A stretch of 64,000 nucleotides of DNA, taken from NCBI RefSeq assembly GCF_000620145.1, contig NZ_KK211084.1, positions 35,405 to 99,404 of the forward strand, in the 5' to 3' direction. The stretch's first letter is position 1. Every line of letters starts with the position of its first letter. The stretch comes from Deefgea rivuli DSM 18356. Its GTDB lineage: Bacteria; Pseudomonadota; Gammaproteobacteria; Burkholderiales; Chitinibacteraceae. A program made the position numbers and the translations under genes. The notes beneath the pieces were generated by a model. The model was not told the DNA's origin and did no database searches. It saw only the letters and a program-made list of their open reading frames with translations. Below are positions 1 through 8,019 of this stretch, piece by piece.

Positions 1-2
1 TC

Positions 3-1325
3 GTCTGTGAACTCGATCGGCCTTGGCTTGATACGCCCTTTCTGATGCAAGGTTTTTTGCTCGAAACCCAGCAACAAATCGAGCTACTGCTTGAGCATTG
101 CGAATACGTCACCCTCGACTTAGCGCGCTCAAATGGCGGCATCGCGCAGTGGACTGCGTTGCTGGCGGAAACGAAAAAAGCACAGCACAACGCCAAACTC
201 AGGCGTAATCCACAAATTGAACAATCACTTAGCGCCGAACAAAAAAACGAACGCCTGAATATTTTGCGTGAATTACGCCGTCTTTTTTCTGCATGGCGGC
301 AGCAACCCAATAGCAGCAGCCCCAGTGGCATTACACGTAAGCATGAAGCCAAAATCATTCTCTACGACGACACTGCGGCCGTAGAACAAGAAATCAAAGC
401 TGCCACTAGCTCGCACCAAGGCGCGCAACGCTTTGTACTGAGCCTCATGGAATCGGTGCGGCAAGATTTGCAGCCCAAAGTCGAAGAAGTCAACGAGGTC
501 GTTTCTGATCTGGTTAGCTCAATTATTCGCAATCCGAATGCACTGCTCTGGCTCACCCAGCTCAAAGATCGCGATCAATACACCTACGCGCATTCGATTG
601 ATTCAGCCGTGTATATGCTGGCCTTTGGTCGACATCTGGGCTACCCACGTGAAGAGCTACAAAAACTCGGCATGGCGGGCTTGATGCTCGATGTCGGAAA
701 AATGAAATTACCACCTGAACTACTGACGCGCACTGGGCGCTATACGCCGGGTGAATTCATGCTGATGAAAACGCATGTCAATCATAGCCTCGATATTTTA
801 GGGCAAATGGATGGTATTCCAATTGATGTGTTTGATATGGTCGCGCGCCATCACGAACGCTACGACGGCAGCGGTTATCCACTGGGCTTGAAAGCCGAGC
901 GCATCGGCATTTTTGGCAGTATGGCGGGGATTGTGGATTGCTTTACCGCGCTGACCAGTGATCGCAGTTATTCCAACGCCAAATCGGCGCACGAAGCGCT
1001 GCAACTGATGTACAAATGGAGTGAGCGCTACTTTCATCCGGCTTTAATTGAACAATTTTCGCAATGCGTGGGGATTTTTCATGTCGGCACATTGGTCGAA
1101 CTGTCGACCGGCGAAGTCGGTATTGTGATTGGGCAAAATCGCGTACGTCGCCTCAAGCCCAAATTACTGATTATCCTCGGCCCCGACAAACACCCCTATG
1201 CTCGGCCGCACACACTGGATTTAATTAGTAACCCTAGCCTACCCAGTGGATTGCCAATCAGTATCCGCTGTGAACTGCCACGGGGCTCACATAATATCGA
1301 TCCGCGAGAGTTTTTTTTGGAGTAA
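3..1325 (+). CDS. DUF3391/HD-GYP domain protein, 5' end outside window
   Basis: Belongs to the HD-GYP family, which hydrolyses cyclic di-GMP. The frame is open to the window's left edge. The codons before the first ATG (45) read VCELDRPWLDTPFLMQGF, the hallmark of the N-terminal DUF3391 domain, so the gene starts upstream and the ATG at 45 is internal. The HD-GYP domain covers roughly the second half; HHERYDGSGYP is intact. The usual HD pair is degenerate: LMLDVGK stands where LLHDIGK is expected, and VDCFTAL where DxxDAL is expected. The metal site may therefore be altered, leaving a weak enzyme or a c-di-GMP sensor. The adjacent EAL gene supports a signalling role. Family assignment is sure; activity is not. 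Confidence 0.9.
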   Translation, partial: VCELDRPWLDTPFLMQGFLLETQQQIELLLEHCEYVTLDLARSNGGIAQWTALLAETKKAQHNAKLRRNPQIEQSLSAEQKNERLNILRELRRLFSAWRQQPNSSSPSGITRKHEAKIILYDDTAAVEQEIKAATSSHQGAQRFVLSLMESVRQDLQPKVEEVNEVVSDLVSSIIRNPNALLWLTQLKDRDQYTYAHSIDSAVYMLAFGRHLGYPREELQKLGMAGLMLDVGKMKLPPELLTRTGRYTPGEFMLMKTHVNHSLDILGQMDGIPIDVFDMVARHHERYDGSGYPLGLKAERIGIFGSMAGIVDCFTALTSDRSYSNAKSAHEALQLMYKWSERYFHPALIEQFSQCVGIFHVGTLVELSTGEVGIVIGQNRVRRLKPKLLIILGPDKHPYARPHTLDLISNPSLPSGLPISIRCELPRGSHNIDPREFFLE

Positions 1326-1327
1326 CT

Positions 1328-1596
1328 TAGGGTCTGTTGACGTTCGGTTTGCGAATCGCGTTTGTGCTTATTTTGGCCTGAAACAAGGCACAAAACGCGA
1401 AGCATGGTCATTCTATTCCAGCGTTTTGTAACGCAGTGTCAGGCCAAAAGCAGCCAAACCCGAAGGGCTGGGCGCTTTTCGCGGAATCTCTGCGTTAATC
1501 CGTGCTCGAATAGCTGGCTATGCTTCGCACGAATTGCCTTGATCTGCCGCGAAAATCGCTCCAGCGCGATCGTAAACCAAACGTCAACAGACCCTA
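1328..1596. mobile_element. MITE-like element with terminal inverted repeats
   Basis: A 269-bp non-coding element fills most of the gap between two c-di-GMP genes. Its ends are a perfect 16-bp inverted repeat beginning TAGGGTCTGTTGACGT, and imperfect pairing continues for about 15 bases more. The terminal TA at each end could be a TA target duplication as made by IS630/mariner-type elements; this is inference. The inside holds no credible ORF. No transposase gene is in the window, so any movement would need one in trans. Confidence 0.65.
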
Positions 1597-1597
1597 G

Positions 1598-1700
1598 TAA
1601 AGCAAAAGTTCTCCAGCATCGTTGTAGCTGCTTGCCGTAATAAATATAGTATCTGCGGGCGCTACGCCTCGCTGGAAAATTTTTGCACGAGTACTTATTT
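1598..1700. repeat. Dispersed palindromic repeat family A, copy 1
   Basis: An imperfect palindrome between AGCAAAAGTT at one end and TTTTTGCACGAGTACTTA at the other, with a core rich in CGTTG and GCCTCGC. Related copies lie near 5.7, 11.9, 19.5 and 52.2 kb. It sits directly upstream of the EAL gene and probably forms a hairpin in its leader. Function unknown. Confidence 0.6.
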
Positions 1701-1711
1701 GGGAGTAAACC

Positions 1712-2965
1712 ATGCCGAGATTCAGCCAAGCTAGCGACCTCGCCGAAATTGAAACTCAGCAAGCGCGACTTTTCGATATTGCACTTGCCGCCACGCAGCA
1801 GGAACGGCATTGCGGCCTTTTACACCTTGAATTACGCCACCGTCCACACATGCCACAGCGGACATCGGCGCTCAAATTAATGGCGCAAACGTTGCAGCCG
1901 ATGCTGCGCGAACGCGATCAACTGTTTCAGATTGATAATCAAACCTTGGGTTTACTACTGCCTAATATTGCGGGGATCAGCCACGCCATATTGGCCGCGA
2001 ATCGCGCTCAGGTTTTGCTAGGCGATACGCCTGATGCGCCAGTGCGTTTGCACCCGCACATTGGCATTGCGATTTATCCCGAGCATGGTGAAAACATGCC
2101 CGATTTACTCAATGCTGCCAGTATTGCAGCAAGGGAATTCGGTCAGGAAAATATTGGCATCTACGACAGCGAAAGAGACTGGCTAGGCACACAAATGGCG
2201 CGCTTAGAAACGCCGCTGCGCGAAGCATTGGCACAAAACCGCTTCCACCTCGCCTTCCAGCCCAAAGTGAGTTGCAGCACGCAAAAGGTCACTGGTGCTG
2301 AGATTTTATTGCGCTGGGATGATGAACTGCTGGGCAGCGTGCCACCCGATCAAATCGTCAGCGTGGCTGAACACCTTGGCCTGATGGATACGCTCACACG
2401 CTGGGTGATTCAATCTGGGCTGCGGCAATTTGCCCAGCTAAGAGATGCAGGATTTAGCGGCAATATGAGCTTAAACCTGTGCCCTAGTAATCTATCCGAC
2501 ACCAGCTTAGCGGAGTATATCGCCAACGCCCTTGATTTATGGCGTATACCAGCCAATACCCTAATACTAGAGATCACCGAATCGGCGCTCATTGAAGACC
2601 TCGAGGCCGCGCTAAAACAACTTTACCAGCTTAAAGCAATGGGCTGCCTGTTGGCGCTCGACGACTTTGGCACCGGTTATTCGTCCTTGTCTTACCTTAA
2701 ACGCCTGCCCATTGATGAACTCAAAATCGACCGGAGTTTTATCAAAACCATTGAAGATTCCAGCAAAGACGCCGCCATTGTGCAAAGTATTATTGAGCTA
2801 GCGCACCGGCTCGACCTCAGTGTGACCGCCGAAGGCGTGGAAGACATTGCCGGCGTTGAATTTCTGCAACAACATCATTGCGACACCATTCAAGGCTTTT
2901 TTTACAGCCGCCCTCTGACGTTTGACGCGTTTAAAACGTTCTACCAACAATCGGAATCCGCTTAA
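1712..2965 (+). CDS. EAL-domain c-di-GMP phosphodiesterase with degenerate GGDEF domain
   Basis: Predicted cytoplasmic enzyme that opens cyclic di-GMP to pGpG. Residues 1-150 look like a worn GGDEF domain with no GGDEF signature. Residues 170-410 are an EAL domain with the key motifs in place: AEILLRW (ExLxR, near residue 196), DDFGTGYSSL (near 316), TAEGVE (near 371) and QGFFYSRP. This preserves the expected metal and general-base residues, so activity is likely. There is no membrane segment or recognisable sensor domain. The stop codon overlaps the start of the next gene (TAATG), which suggests co-translation with the dNTPase. The start at 1712 follows GGGAG with good spacing. Confidence 0.9.
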   Translation: MPRFSQASDLAEIETQQARLFDIALAATQQERHCGLLHLELRHRPHMPQRTSALKLMAQTLQPMLRERDQLFQIDNQTLGLLLPNIAGISHAILAANRAQVLLGDTPDAPVRLHPHIGIAIYPEHGENMPDLLNAASIAAREFGQENIGIYDSERDWLGTQMARLETPLREALAQNRFHLAFQPKVSCSTQKVTGAEILLRWDDELLGSVPPDQIVSVAEHLGLMDTLTRWVIQSGLRQFAQLRDAGFSGNMSLNLCPSNLSDTSLAEYIANALDLWRIPANTLILEITESALIEDLEAALKQLYQLKAMGCLLALDDFGTGYSSLSYLKRLPIDELKIDRSFIKTIEDSSKDAAIVQSIIELAHRLDLSVTAEGVEDIAGVEFLQQHHCDTIQGFFYSRPLTFDAFKTFYQQSESA

Positions 2966-4284
2966 TGAATTGGCAAGACCTCCTATCAGCCAACCGTCTC
3001 GGCGTCGCCGATCGCCTACTGCCCGATATCGAAGCCGGTCGCAGCAACTACCATAAAGATCACGACCGCATTGTGTTTTGCTCGCCGTTTCGCCGCATGG
3101 GGCGCAAAACACAAGTTCACCCGATGACCGAGAACGATCACGTCCACACGCGCCTTACGCACAGCATCGAAGTCGCCTGCGTAGGTCGCAGCTTGGGCGT
3201 CTTAATTGGCGAGCAACTCAAAGGCCGCCTACCCAGCCACGTCAGCGCCTACGATTTAGGCGGCATTGTGCAAGCGGCGTGCCTCGCACACGACATTGGC
3301 AATCCGCCCTTTGGCCACGCTGGTGAATATGCAATTCGCGATTGGTTTCGCCGCCCCGAACAAGCCTATTTAATGCAAACGCTCACTGCGGCCGAACGAC
3401 GCGACTTAATGACCTATGAAGGTAACGCGCAAGGTTTTCGCATCATTACGCAACTCGAAAATCATCGCTTCGAAGGCGGCCTACGCCTCACCTATGCCAC
3501 GCTAGGCACAACACTGAAGTACCCGTGGAGCAGCGAATACGCAGGTAGCAAAGGGAAATTTAGTTGCTACGAATCTGAGCTCAACATCCTCGAAACCGTC
3601 GCCAATGAGCTGGGGCTGCCACTCATCGGCGAAAACAAATGGGCGCGGCATCCGCTGTCCTACTTGATGGAAGCTTCGGATGATATTTGCTACGCGATTT
3701 TGGATTTAGAAGACGGCATTGAAATCGGCACGCTGCCGTTTGAAACGGTCGAGCCGCTATTACTGAAAATTTGTGGCGGCGAAACCAGCCTCTTGCAACT
3801 CGAAGTCGCCGCAGCGCCATCAACGCGGCGCAAAATTTCACTACTACGCGGTAAAGCGATTGATCGCTGCATCCGCGATGTCGCCGAAACTTTTATGACG
3901 CATTACGAGCGCATTATGGAAGGCACGTATCAAGGCGATTTGCTCAACGATTGCCCATCCGGCATGCGGCTCGGCCTGCAAGAAGCCAAGCAACTCGCGC
4001 GCGATAAGATTTTTAACGAACGCCGAAAAATCGAAATTGAAGTTGGCTCGTTCACTTGCTTAGAGATTTTGTTGAATGCGTTTTGTAAAGCGGCCTATGA
4101 GCAACACGTTAGTGCTGAAATGCCATTCAGAATGCGCCGTGTGCTGGATTTAATGGACTACAACGCGCCGAAAAAAGAATGGCCGCTGTATGATACCTAC
4201 CGCCGCGTACTCGATTTCATCGGTGGCATGACCGACAATTATGCGACGTATCTTGCGCAACAGGTTGGTGGTATGGGGCGCTAA
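2965..4284 (+). CDS. dgt: dGTPase-family dNTP triphosphohydrolase
   Basis: HD-superfamily enzyme expected to cleave dNTPs (classically dGTP) to the nucleoside and triphosphate, influencing dNTP pools. The HD metal-binding signature is clear: RLTHSIEVA followed by AHDIGNPPFGH (from about residue 108). The length, 439 residues, fits the deoxyguanosinetriphosphate triphosphohydrolase-like group rather than the longer E. coli Dgt (about 505), so the true substrate range is uncertain. It overlaps the EAL gene by one base (TAATG). It is followed after about 30 bases by a family B palindrome shared with the end of waaC, convergent from the other side. Confidence 0.88.
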   Translation: MNWQDLLSANRLGVADRLLPDIEAGRSNYHKDHDRIVFCSPFRRMGRKTQVHPMTENDHVHTRLTHSIEVACVGRSLGVLIGEQLKGRLPSHVSAYDLGGIVQAACLAHDIGNPPFGHAGEYAIRDWFRRPEQAYLMQTLTAAERRDLMTYEGNAQGFRIITQLENHRFEGGLRLTYATLGTTLKYPWSSEYAGSKGKFSCYESELNILETVANELGLPLIGENKWARHPLSYLMEASDDICYAILDLEDGIEIGTLPFETVEPLLLKICGGETSLLQLEVAAAPSTRRKISLLRGKAIDRCIRDVAETFMTHYERIMEGTYQGDLLNDCPSGMRLGLQEAKQLARDKIFNERRKIEIEVGSFTCLEILLNAFCKAAYEQHVSAEMPFRMRRVLDLMDYNAPKKEWPLYDTYRRVLDFIGGMTDNYATYLAQQVGGMGR

Positions 4285-4313
4285 GAATCTAGCGGGTACA
4301 TCACTGGCTTACA

Positions 4314-4368
4314 TAGGGGTATCTTGCTATAGAGCCTATCAAATAAAATCTACACACAAATACCCCTA
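4314..4368. repeat. Dispersed palindromic repeat family B, copy 1
   Basis: A short element bounded by TAGGGGTAT and ATACCCCTA, with an AT-rich core containing GCCTATCAAATAAAATC. It lies between the convergent dNTPase and heptosyltransferase genes; the waaC stop codon falls inside its right end. It belongs with copies near 18.4, 29.6, 40.8 and 61.3 kb, but its core palindrome is the most eroded of the five. It could act as a bidirectional terminator. Confidence 0.55.
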
Positions 4369-5310
4369 CAATCCCATCGCGGCAAGTACTTGTACTGGCT
4401 CAGGAATCACGCCATTGCCACCCAAGGAATGGGCGTTTTGCTTCCAATACGGATGGTAAGTTGTCGAATCGGTAACGGTATACAGCGCCACGGTAGCCCG
4501 CTCAAGGCTTTCCGCCAAATGCGTCATACCGGTATCCACCCCGATACTCCATTCGGCACCTGAAATCAGGCTGGCAACCTGGGCAATCGTCAATTTGGGA
4601 GCTACCACCGCTTGCTTTAATTGTGCCGCCAAATGCTCAGCAAAAGCTTGTTCAGCGGCATTCCCCCAAGGCAAGATGGCCGCCAAACCGTGTTGCTCCA
4701 AAGCCTGCAGCAAGCTCAACCAATGCGCCATCGGCCAGTATTTCCCCTCGCCAGAAGTCGCAAAAAACGCCATCACATAGCGCCCTTTCTGCAAATTCAA
4801 GGCGGGCAGTGACACCTGCAAATTAAATTCTGGCGTGCCGCTAGGACGATAATTAAGCGCCTGAGCCGCGTATTCTCGATACCACTCAATAGCGGGCAGC
4901 TTTGGATCGGGCGACACTTGGCTTGTGTAGGCGAAGCGCGCCTCCAACTCACCCAAACGATAAGTCGGCGGGCCAATAATCCGATCCGCCCGCGCTATTT
5001 TGCTCAGTAAGGCGCTTTTAATCATGCCATGGCAATCGAGGACGAGATCATATTTTGCAAGTCGCAGCGTTTTGATCGCATTTAAAACACCGCGCAACAA
5101 AGTACGACGAGATTGTTTTTTAAACCCGCGCAATGGAATTGCAATCACGCGATCAATCGCTGGATGCAGCGCAGGCAATTCGGCAAAACTGCTATCAACC
5201 AACCAGTCAATTTGCAACTTTGGATATTGGCGGCGAATATCACTAATCATAGGCAATACAAATAAAATGTCCCCTAACGATGTGAGCTTGCTAATCAAAA
5301 TTCTCTTCAT
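4366..5310 (-). CDS. waaC: Lipopolysaccharide heptosyltransferase I
   Basis: GT-B glycosyltransferase that adds the first L-glycero-D-manno-heptose to Kdo in the LPS inner core, at the inner face of the cytoplasmic membrane. The N terminus MKRILISKLTSLGDILFVLP is the typical heptosyltransferase opening. SIGVDTGMTHLAESL in the C-terminal half matches the donor-binding GxDTGxxHLA signature. The 314-residue length is normal. gmhB, a step in making the heptose donor, lies about 2 kb away, so two parts of the same pathway are in this block. It is divergent from the lipoprotein gene at 5401. WaaC is favoured over WaaF or WaaQ from the KLTSLGD start and length. Confidence 0.9.
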   Translation of the reverse strand: MKRILISKLTSLGDILFVLPMISDIRRQYPKLQIDWLVDSSFAELPALHPAIDRVIAIPLRGFKKQSRRTLLRGVLNAIKTLRLAKYDLVLDCHGMIKSALLSKIARADRIIGPPTYRLGELEARFAYTSQVSPDPKLPAIEWYREYAAQALNYRPSGTPEFNLQVSLPALNLQKGRYVMAFFATSGEGKYWPMAHWLSLLQALEQHGLAAILPWGNAAEQAFAEHLAAQLKQAVVAPKLTIAQVASLISGAEWSIGVDTGMTHLAESLERATVALYTVTDSTTYHPYWKQNAHSLGGNGVIPEPVQVLAAMGL

Positions 5311-5400
5311 GAAGCGACCTAGTAAATTGACCTATCGCTCGACGCCAGCGTGGCTTTCACAGACAATCGGGCTCCAGCACACAGAAATAAACGACGAACC

Positions 5401-5691
5401 ATGAAATATACCACTCTCCTCTATTGCGGCGGCGCACTACTTTTAAACGGCTGTGCCGTTGTCACCACCGCAGCAGTCGTTGGCTCGGCCGCGGTGAGTG
5501 TCACCACAACCGCCGTCGGGTTGACTTACGATGCGACCAAAGCGATGGCGACAGGAACTTATGCGGTAGGTGAAATGGCGGTGGATGCGATGTCGAGCCC
5601 GACGGCTTCACCAAGCCCAGCAGCGCCAAGCAGCAGCACCGCGCCCGATCATCAGCAGCATGAAGTTGAAATCCATCGCGTCAGCGAATAA
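5401..5691 (+). CDS. Small Val/Thr/Ala-rich lipoprotein
   Basis: A 96-residue predicted lipoprotein. The start ATG at 5401 is chosen because it begins a signal peptide (MKYTTLLYCGGALLL) ending in the lipobox LNGC. The mature part opens with alternating VVTTAAVVGSAAVSVTTTAV, then an amphipathic stretch and a Ser/Pro/Ala-rich tail. It recalls a small lipoprotein family seen in proteobacteria (possibly NF038104, from memory), with no known activity. It is divergent from waaC and stands alone before a family A repeat. An envelope location is well supported; function is unknown. Confidence 0.75.
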   Translation: MKYTTLLYCGGALLLNGCAVVTTAAVVGSAAVSVTTTAVGLTYDATKAMATGTYAVGEMAVDAMSSPTASPSPAAPSSSTAPDHQQHEVEIHRVSE

Positions 5692-5698
5692 AAAGTAA

Positions 5699-5797
5699 TC
5701 GTGCAAAAATTTTATAACACGGCGGGCAAGCCGCAGGCAGTACACACGTACGACAAGGCGAGCCAACGATGCTAGAAGACTTTTGCTTATCTACTTA
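5699..5797. repeat. Dispersed palindromic repeat family A, copy 2
   Basis: Begins GTGCAAAAATTTTATAACAC and ends AGACTTTTGCTTATCTACTTA, with a core containing GCCGCAGGCAGTAC and ACAAGGCGAGCCAACGATGC. It is in the opposite orientation to copies 1 and 3. It lies between the 3' ends of the lipoprotein and ygjP-type genes, so it may end transcription from both sides. Confidence 0.65.
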
Positions 5798-5798
5798 T

Positions 5799-6491
5799 TC
5801 ATTCCCACGCCAACAAAGTATGGCCGTGCTGTTTCAGCCAAGCACGCTCGGTTTTCCAGTCTGGGCAGGCGCGCTCAACAATCGCCCAGAATCGCGCGGA
5901 ATGGTTCATTTCGAGCAAATGCGCCAACTCATGAATCACCACATAGTCAATCACACTGGCAGGCGCTTGCATCAGCCGCCAACTGAGTCGAATGTCGCCG
6001 TTTGACGTGCAACTGCCCCAACGCGTTTTGGCCGATGACAAAATCAACTGCCGTGGCTGCAAAGCCATGCGTTCAGCCCACAGCGCGAGCCGCTCAGCAA
6101 AATAGGGTTTGGCTGAACGTTGGTAAAAACGAATCAGCGCAGGGGCGATTTTTTGCTCGTTGGCAGCGCAAAGGTAAAGCGTGTCTTCGGTGAGTTTGAC
6201 TCGTAACGCCGCTTGCAACAGACGCGGCTCGCCCAGCCACAAGGCGCTTGCGCCCCATTGCAGAATGGGCGATTCAATTGGTGTAGGACGGGTTTCACGT
6301 TCAAGGAGTTTGGCGCGTATCCACGCCAATTTGAGTTGAATCACGCGCTCAGCTTCAGCCAGCGGCGCGCGTTGCGGCAAAATAATCGTCAGCCCTGCAG
6401 CATCGATTTTTAAACCAATGCTACGCCGACGCGGGCTGCGCTGAAGCGTATAGGGTATATCGCCAGAAGCGAATTTAAACAATGCCTGCAT
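5799..6491 (-). CDS. YgjP-type (DUF45/SprT-like) zinc metallopeptidase
   Basis: A 230-residue protein of the YgjP/DUF45 family, predicted to be a cytoplasmic zinc peptidase of the gluzincin type; substrates are not known. The zinc site is explicit: HELAHLLEMNHSARFW (from about residue 187) gives HExxH-like HELAH plus the third ligand in NHS. The preceding TRWGSCTSNGDIRLSW is the family's other conserved block. It lies downstream of plsC, gmhB and glyS on the same strand, an arrangement I recall from other betaproteobacteria, though the 90-base gap leaves operon membership open. Confidence 0.88.
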   Translation of the reverse strand: MQALFKFASGDIPYTLQRSPRRRSIGLKIDAAGLTIILPQRAPLAEAERVIQLKLAWIRAKLLERETRPTPIESPILQWGASALWLGEPRLLQAALRVKLTEDTLYLCAANEQKIAPALIRFYQRSAKPYFAERLALWAERMALQPRQLILSSAKTRWGSCTSNGDIRLSWRLMQAPASVIDYVVIHELAHLLEMNHSARFWAIVERACPDWKTERAWLKQHGHTLLAWE

Positions 6492-6581
6492 AGATATACT
6501 GCCGTAGTGTATTAGAGCTAAGGAATTGCAGCGCTATTTACTTTGACGTATAGAACGGTGCAATCGCGCAGCTCTGGCACC

Positions 6582-7313
6582 CTAAGCCTTCTTATAGCAC
6601 GGCCCGCGGCCAGTGATTTCTTCCATTTGCCCTTCGATCCAGCCTTCTACTTCTTGCATTAAAGCGAGGGAGTTTTTATCTTCGGGGCGAATCGGTGCGC
6701 CGATGCGAACGGTGATTTCACCGGGCCATTTTAAGAAGGAATTTTTCGGCCAAAACTCGCCCGAATTCATCGCCACCGGCACAATCGGCACATTCAAATC
6801 TTTGGCCAAACGCGCGCCGCCTTGCTTGTACTGGCCGCGTTCGCCCGGTTTAATCCGTGTGCCTTCGGGGAAAATGACAATCCACAAACCTTTAGCAAGC
6901 CGGTCTTTACCCTGCTCCATCAATTGCCGCTGCGCCTGTGCACGTTGGCCGCGATCAATCGCAATCGGTGATGTGGTCGCTAGCGCCCAGCCAAAAAACG
7001 GCATTTTAAGCAACTCGCGTTTCATGACCCACACTTGCGGTGGGAAAATCAATTGCAGCGCCATCGTTTCCCACGCTGATTGATGTTTGCACATAATCAT
7101 CATGGGCTCAGCGGGGATATTTTCCGCGCCTTCAACTTTAAATTTCAGGCCGCAGGTAATGTGCAGCCATTTCAATAAAATCACCGACCACAGCCGGATA
7201 ATTCGATTTCGCGTAATGGGTGGCAAAGGCAAGATCGCAATCGCGATTAAAGTGAACAACGGCGTAATCAAAACCACGAGCAGCCAATACAAAATCGAGC
7301 GAAACCAAATCAT
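6582..7313 (-). CDS. plsC: 1-acyl-sn-glycerol-3-phosphate acyltransferase
   Basis: Inner-membrane acyltransferase predicted to convert lysophosphatidic acid to phosphatidic acid in phospholipid synthesis. One or two hydrophobic segments fill residues 5-30. The usual catalytic HxxxxD appears as HQSAWE (residues 77-82), the His...Glu form common in betaproteobacterial PlsC proteins. FPEGTRIKPG near residue 150 is the second acyl-acceptor motif. Length, 243 residues, is typical. It lies 61 bases downstream of gmhB in the glyQ-glyS-gmhB-plsC run. A second, different PlsC-like gene is at 60.4 kb, so the two may use different acyl donors or acceptors. Confidence 0.9.
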   Translation of the reverse strand: MIWFRSILYWLLVVLITPLFTLIAIAILPLPPITRNRIIRLWSVILLKWLHITCGLKFKVEGAENIPAEPMMIMCKHQSAWETMALQLIFPPQVWVMKRELLKMPFFGWALATTSPIAIDRGQRAQAQRQLMEQGKDRLAKGLWIVIFPEGTRIKPGERGQYKQGGARLAKDLNVPIVPVAMNSGEFWPKNSFLKWPGEITVRIGAPIRPEDKNSLALMQEVEGWIEGQMEEITGRGPCYKKA

Positions 7314-7374
7314 TTGAGAACCTGTGAGGCGTTAGAAATAAGGCATGAAGGGGAAAAGATTCATCCCTCACACG

Positions 7375-7923
7375 TCACTCTTCACGTATTCCATACAATA
7401 AATAATCCGCAACAGCGGCCAAATCATCAAATACGGGAGTCCCAGCGGGAAGATCAGCACTCAATTCCGCTTTCGCGCCATTGCCCGTGCGCACCAGCAA
7501 AGCGCGACCACCGGCAGAATTCACCGCAGCTAAATCGCGCAATGAATCGCCGACCATATAGCAATCTTTGGGCTCAACACGAAAGCGCTTAGCAATATCC
7601 AGCACCAAACCCGGTGCGGGTTTACGGCAAGCACAGCCCATATCGGGTGCATGCGGGCAAAAAAATACCGCATCAATATGCCCGCCCACGTGGTGAATCG
7701 CTTTGTGCATTTTGGCGTGAATGCGGTTCAGCATCGCCACATCAATAATGCCCCGGCCAATGCAGCTTTGATTGGTCGCGACGACTAAAGTCCAGCCCGC
7801 GCGAGTCAGCTCACCAATTGCGTTCAAACTCCCCGCAATCGGCAGCCATTCTTCGGGCGATTTAATGAAATCAGGACGATCTTCATTGATAACGCCATCA
7901 CGATCTAAAATCAGCAGTTTCAT
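7375..7923 (-). CDS. gmhB: D-glycero-beta-D-manno-heptose 1,7-bisphosphate 7-phosphatase
   Basis: HAD-family phosphatase of ADP-heptose synthesis; it removes the 7-phosphate to supply the LPS heptose pathway used by waaC nearby. The nucleophile motif DRDGVIN starts at residue 7 when translation begins at the ATG at 7923, which fits GmhB better than the upstream in-frame start at 7935. The structural zinc loop is present (CPHAPDMGCACRKPAPG, Cys-x-His...Cys-x-Cys, about residues 92-107). GDSLRDL is the late HAD motif. The 182-residue length is normal. It is separated from glyS by a strong hairpin repeat. Confidence 0.93.
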   Translation of the reverse strand: MKLLILDRDGVINEDRPDFIKSPEEWLPIAGSLNAIGELTRAGWTLVVATNQSCIGRGIIDVAMLNRIHAKMHKAIHHVGGHIDAVFFCPHAPDMGCACRKPAPGLVLDIAKRFRVEPKDCYMVGDSLRDLAAVNSAGGRALLVRTGNGAKAELSADLPAGTPVFDDLAAVADYLLYGIREE

Positions 7924-7935
7924 TGCATCGTCCAT

Positions 7936-8005
7936 GTAGGGTGGGCTTTAGCCCACCGCGTCAGTCTAAAAATAGGCGACACTGGTGGGCTAAAGCCCAC
8001 CCTAC
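7936..8005. repeat. Hairpin repeat in the glyS-gmhB gap
   Basis: Two 22-bp arms of an inverted repeat (7936-7957 and 7984-8005), each itself a small palindrome of the GGTGGGCTAAAGCCCACC type. Hairpins of this type occur in many bacterial genomes. Placed just ahead of gmhB, it may lower read-through from glyS or stabilise an mRNA end. Confidence 0.75.
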
Positions 8006-8019
8006 GCCCGAAGCTCAAA

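Noticed and set aside
1362..1640. Frames inside the MITE-like element as transposase remnant
   Set aside because: No DDE or other transposase motif; frames are short and cross the terminal repeats.
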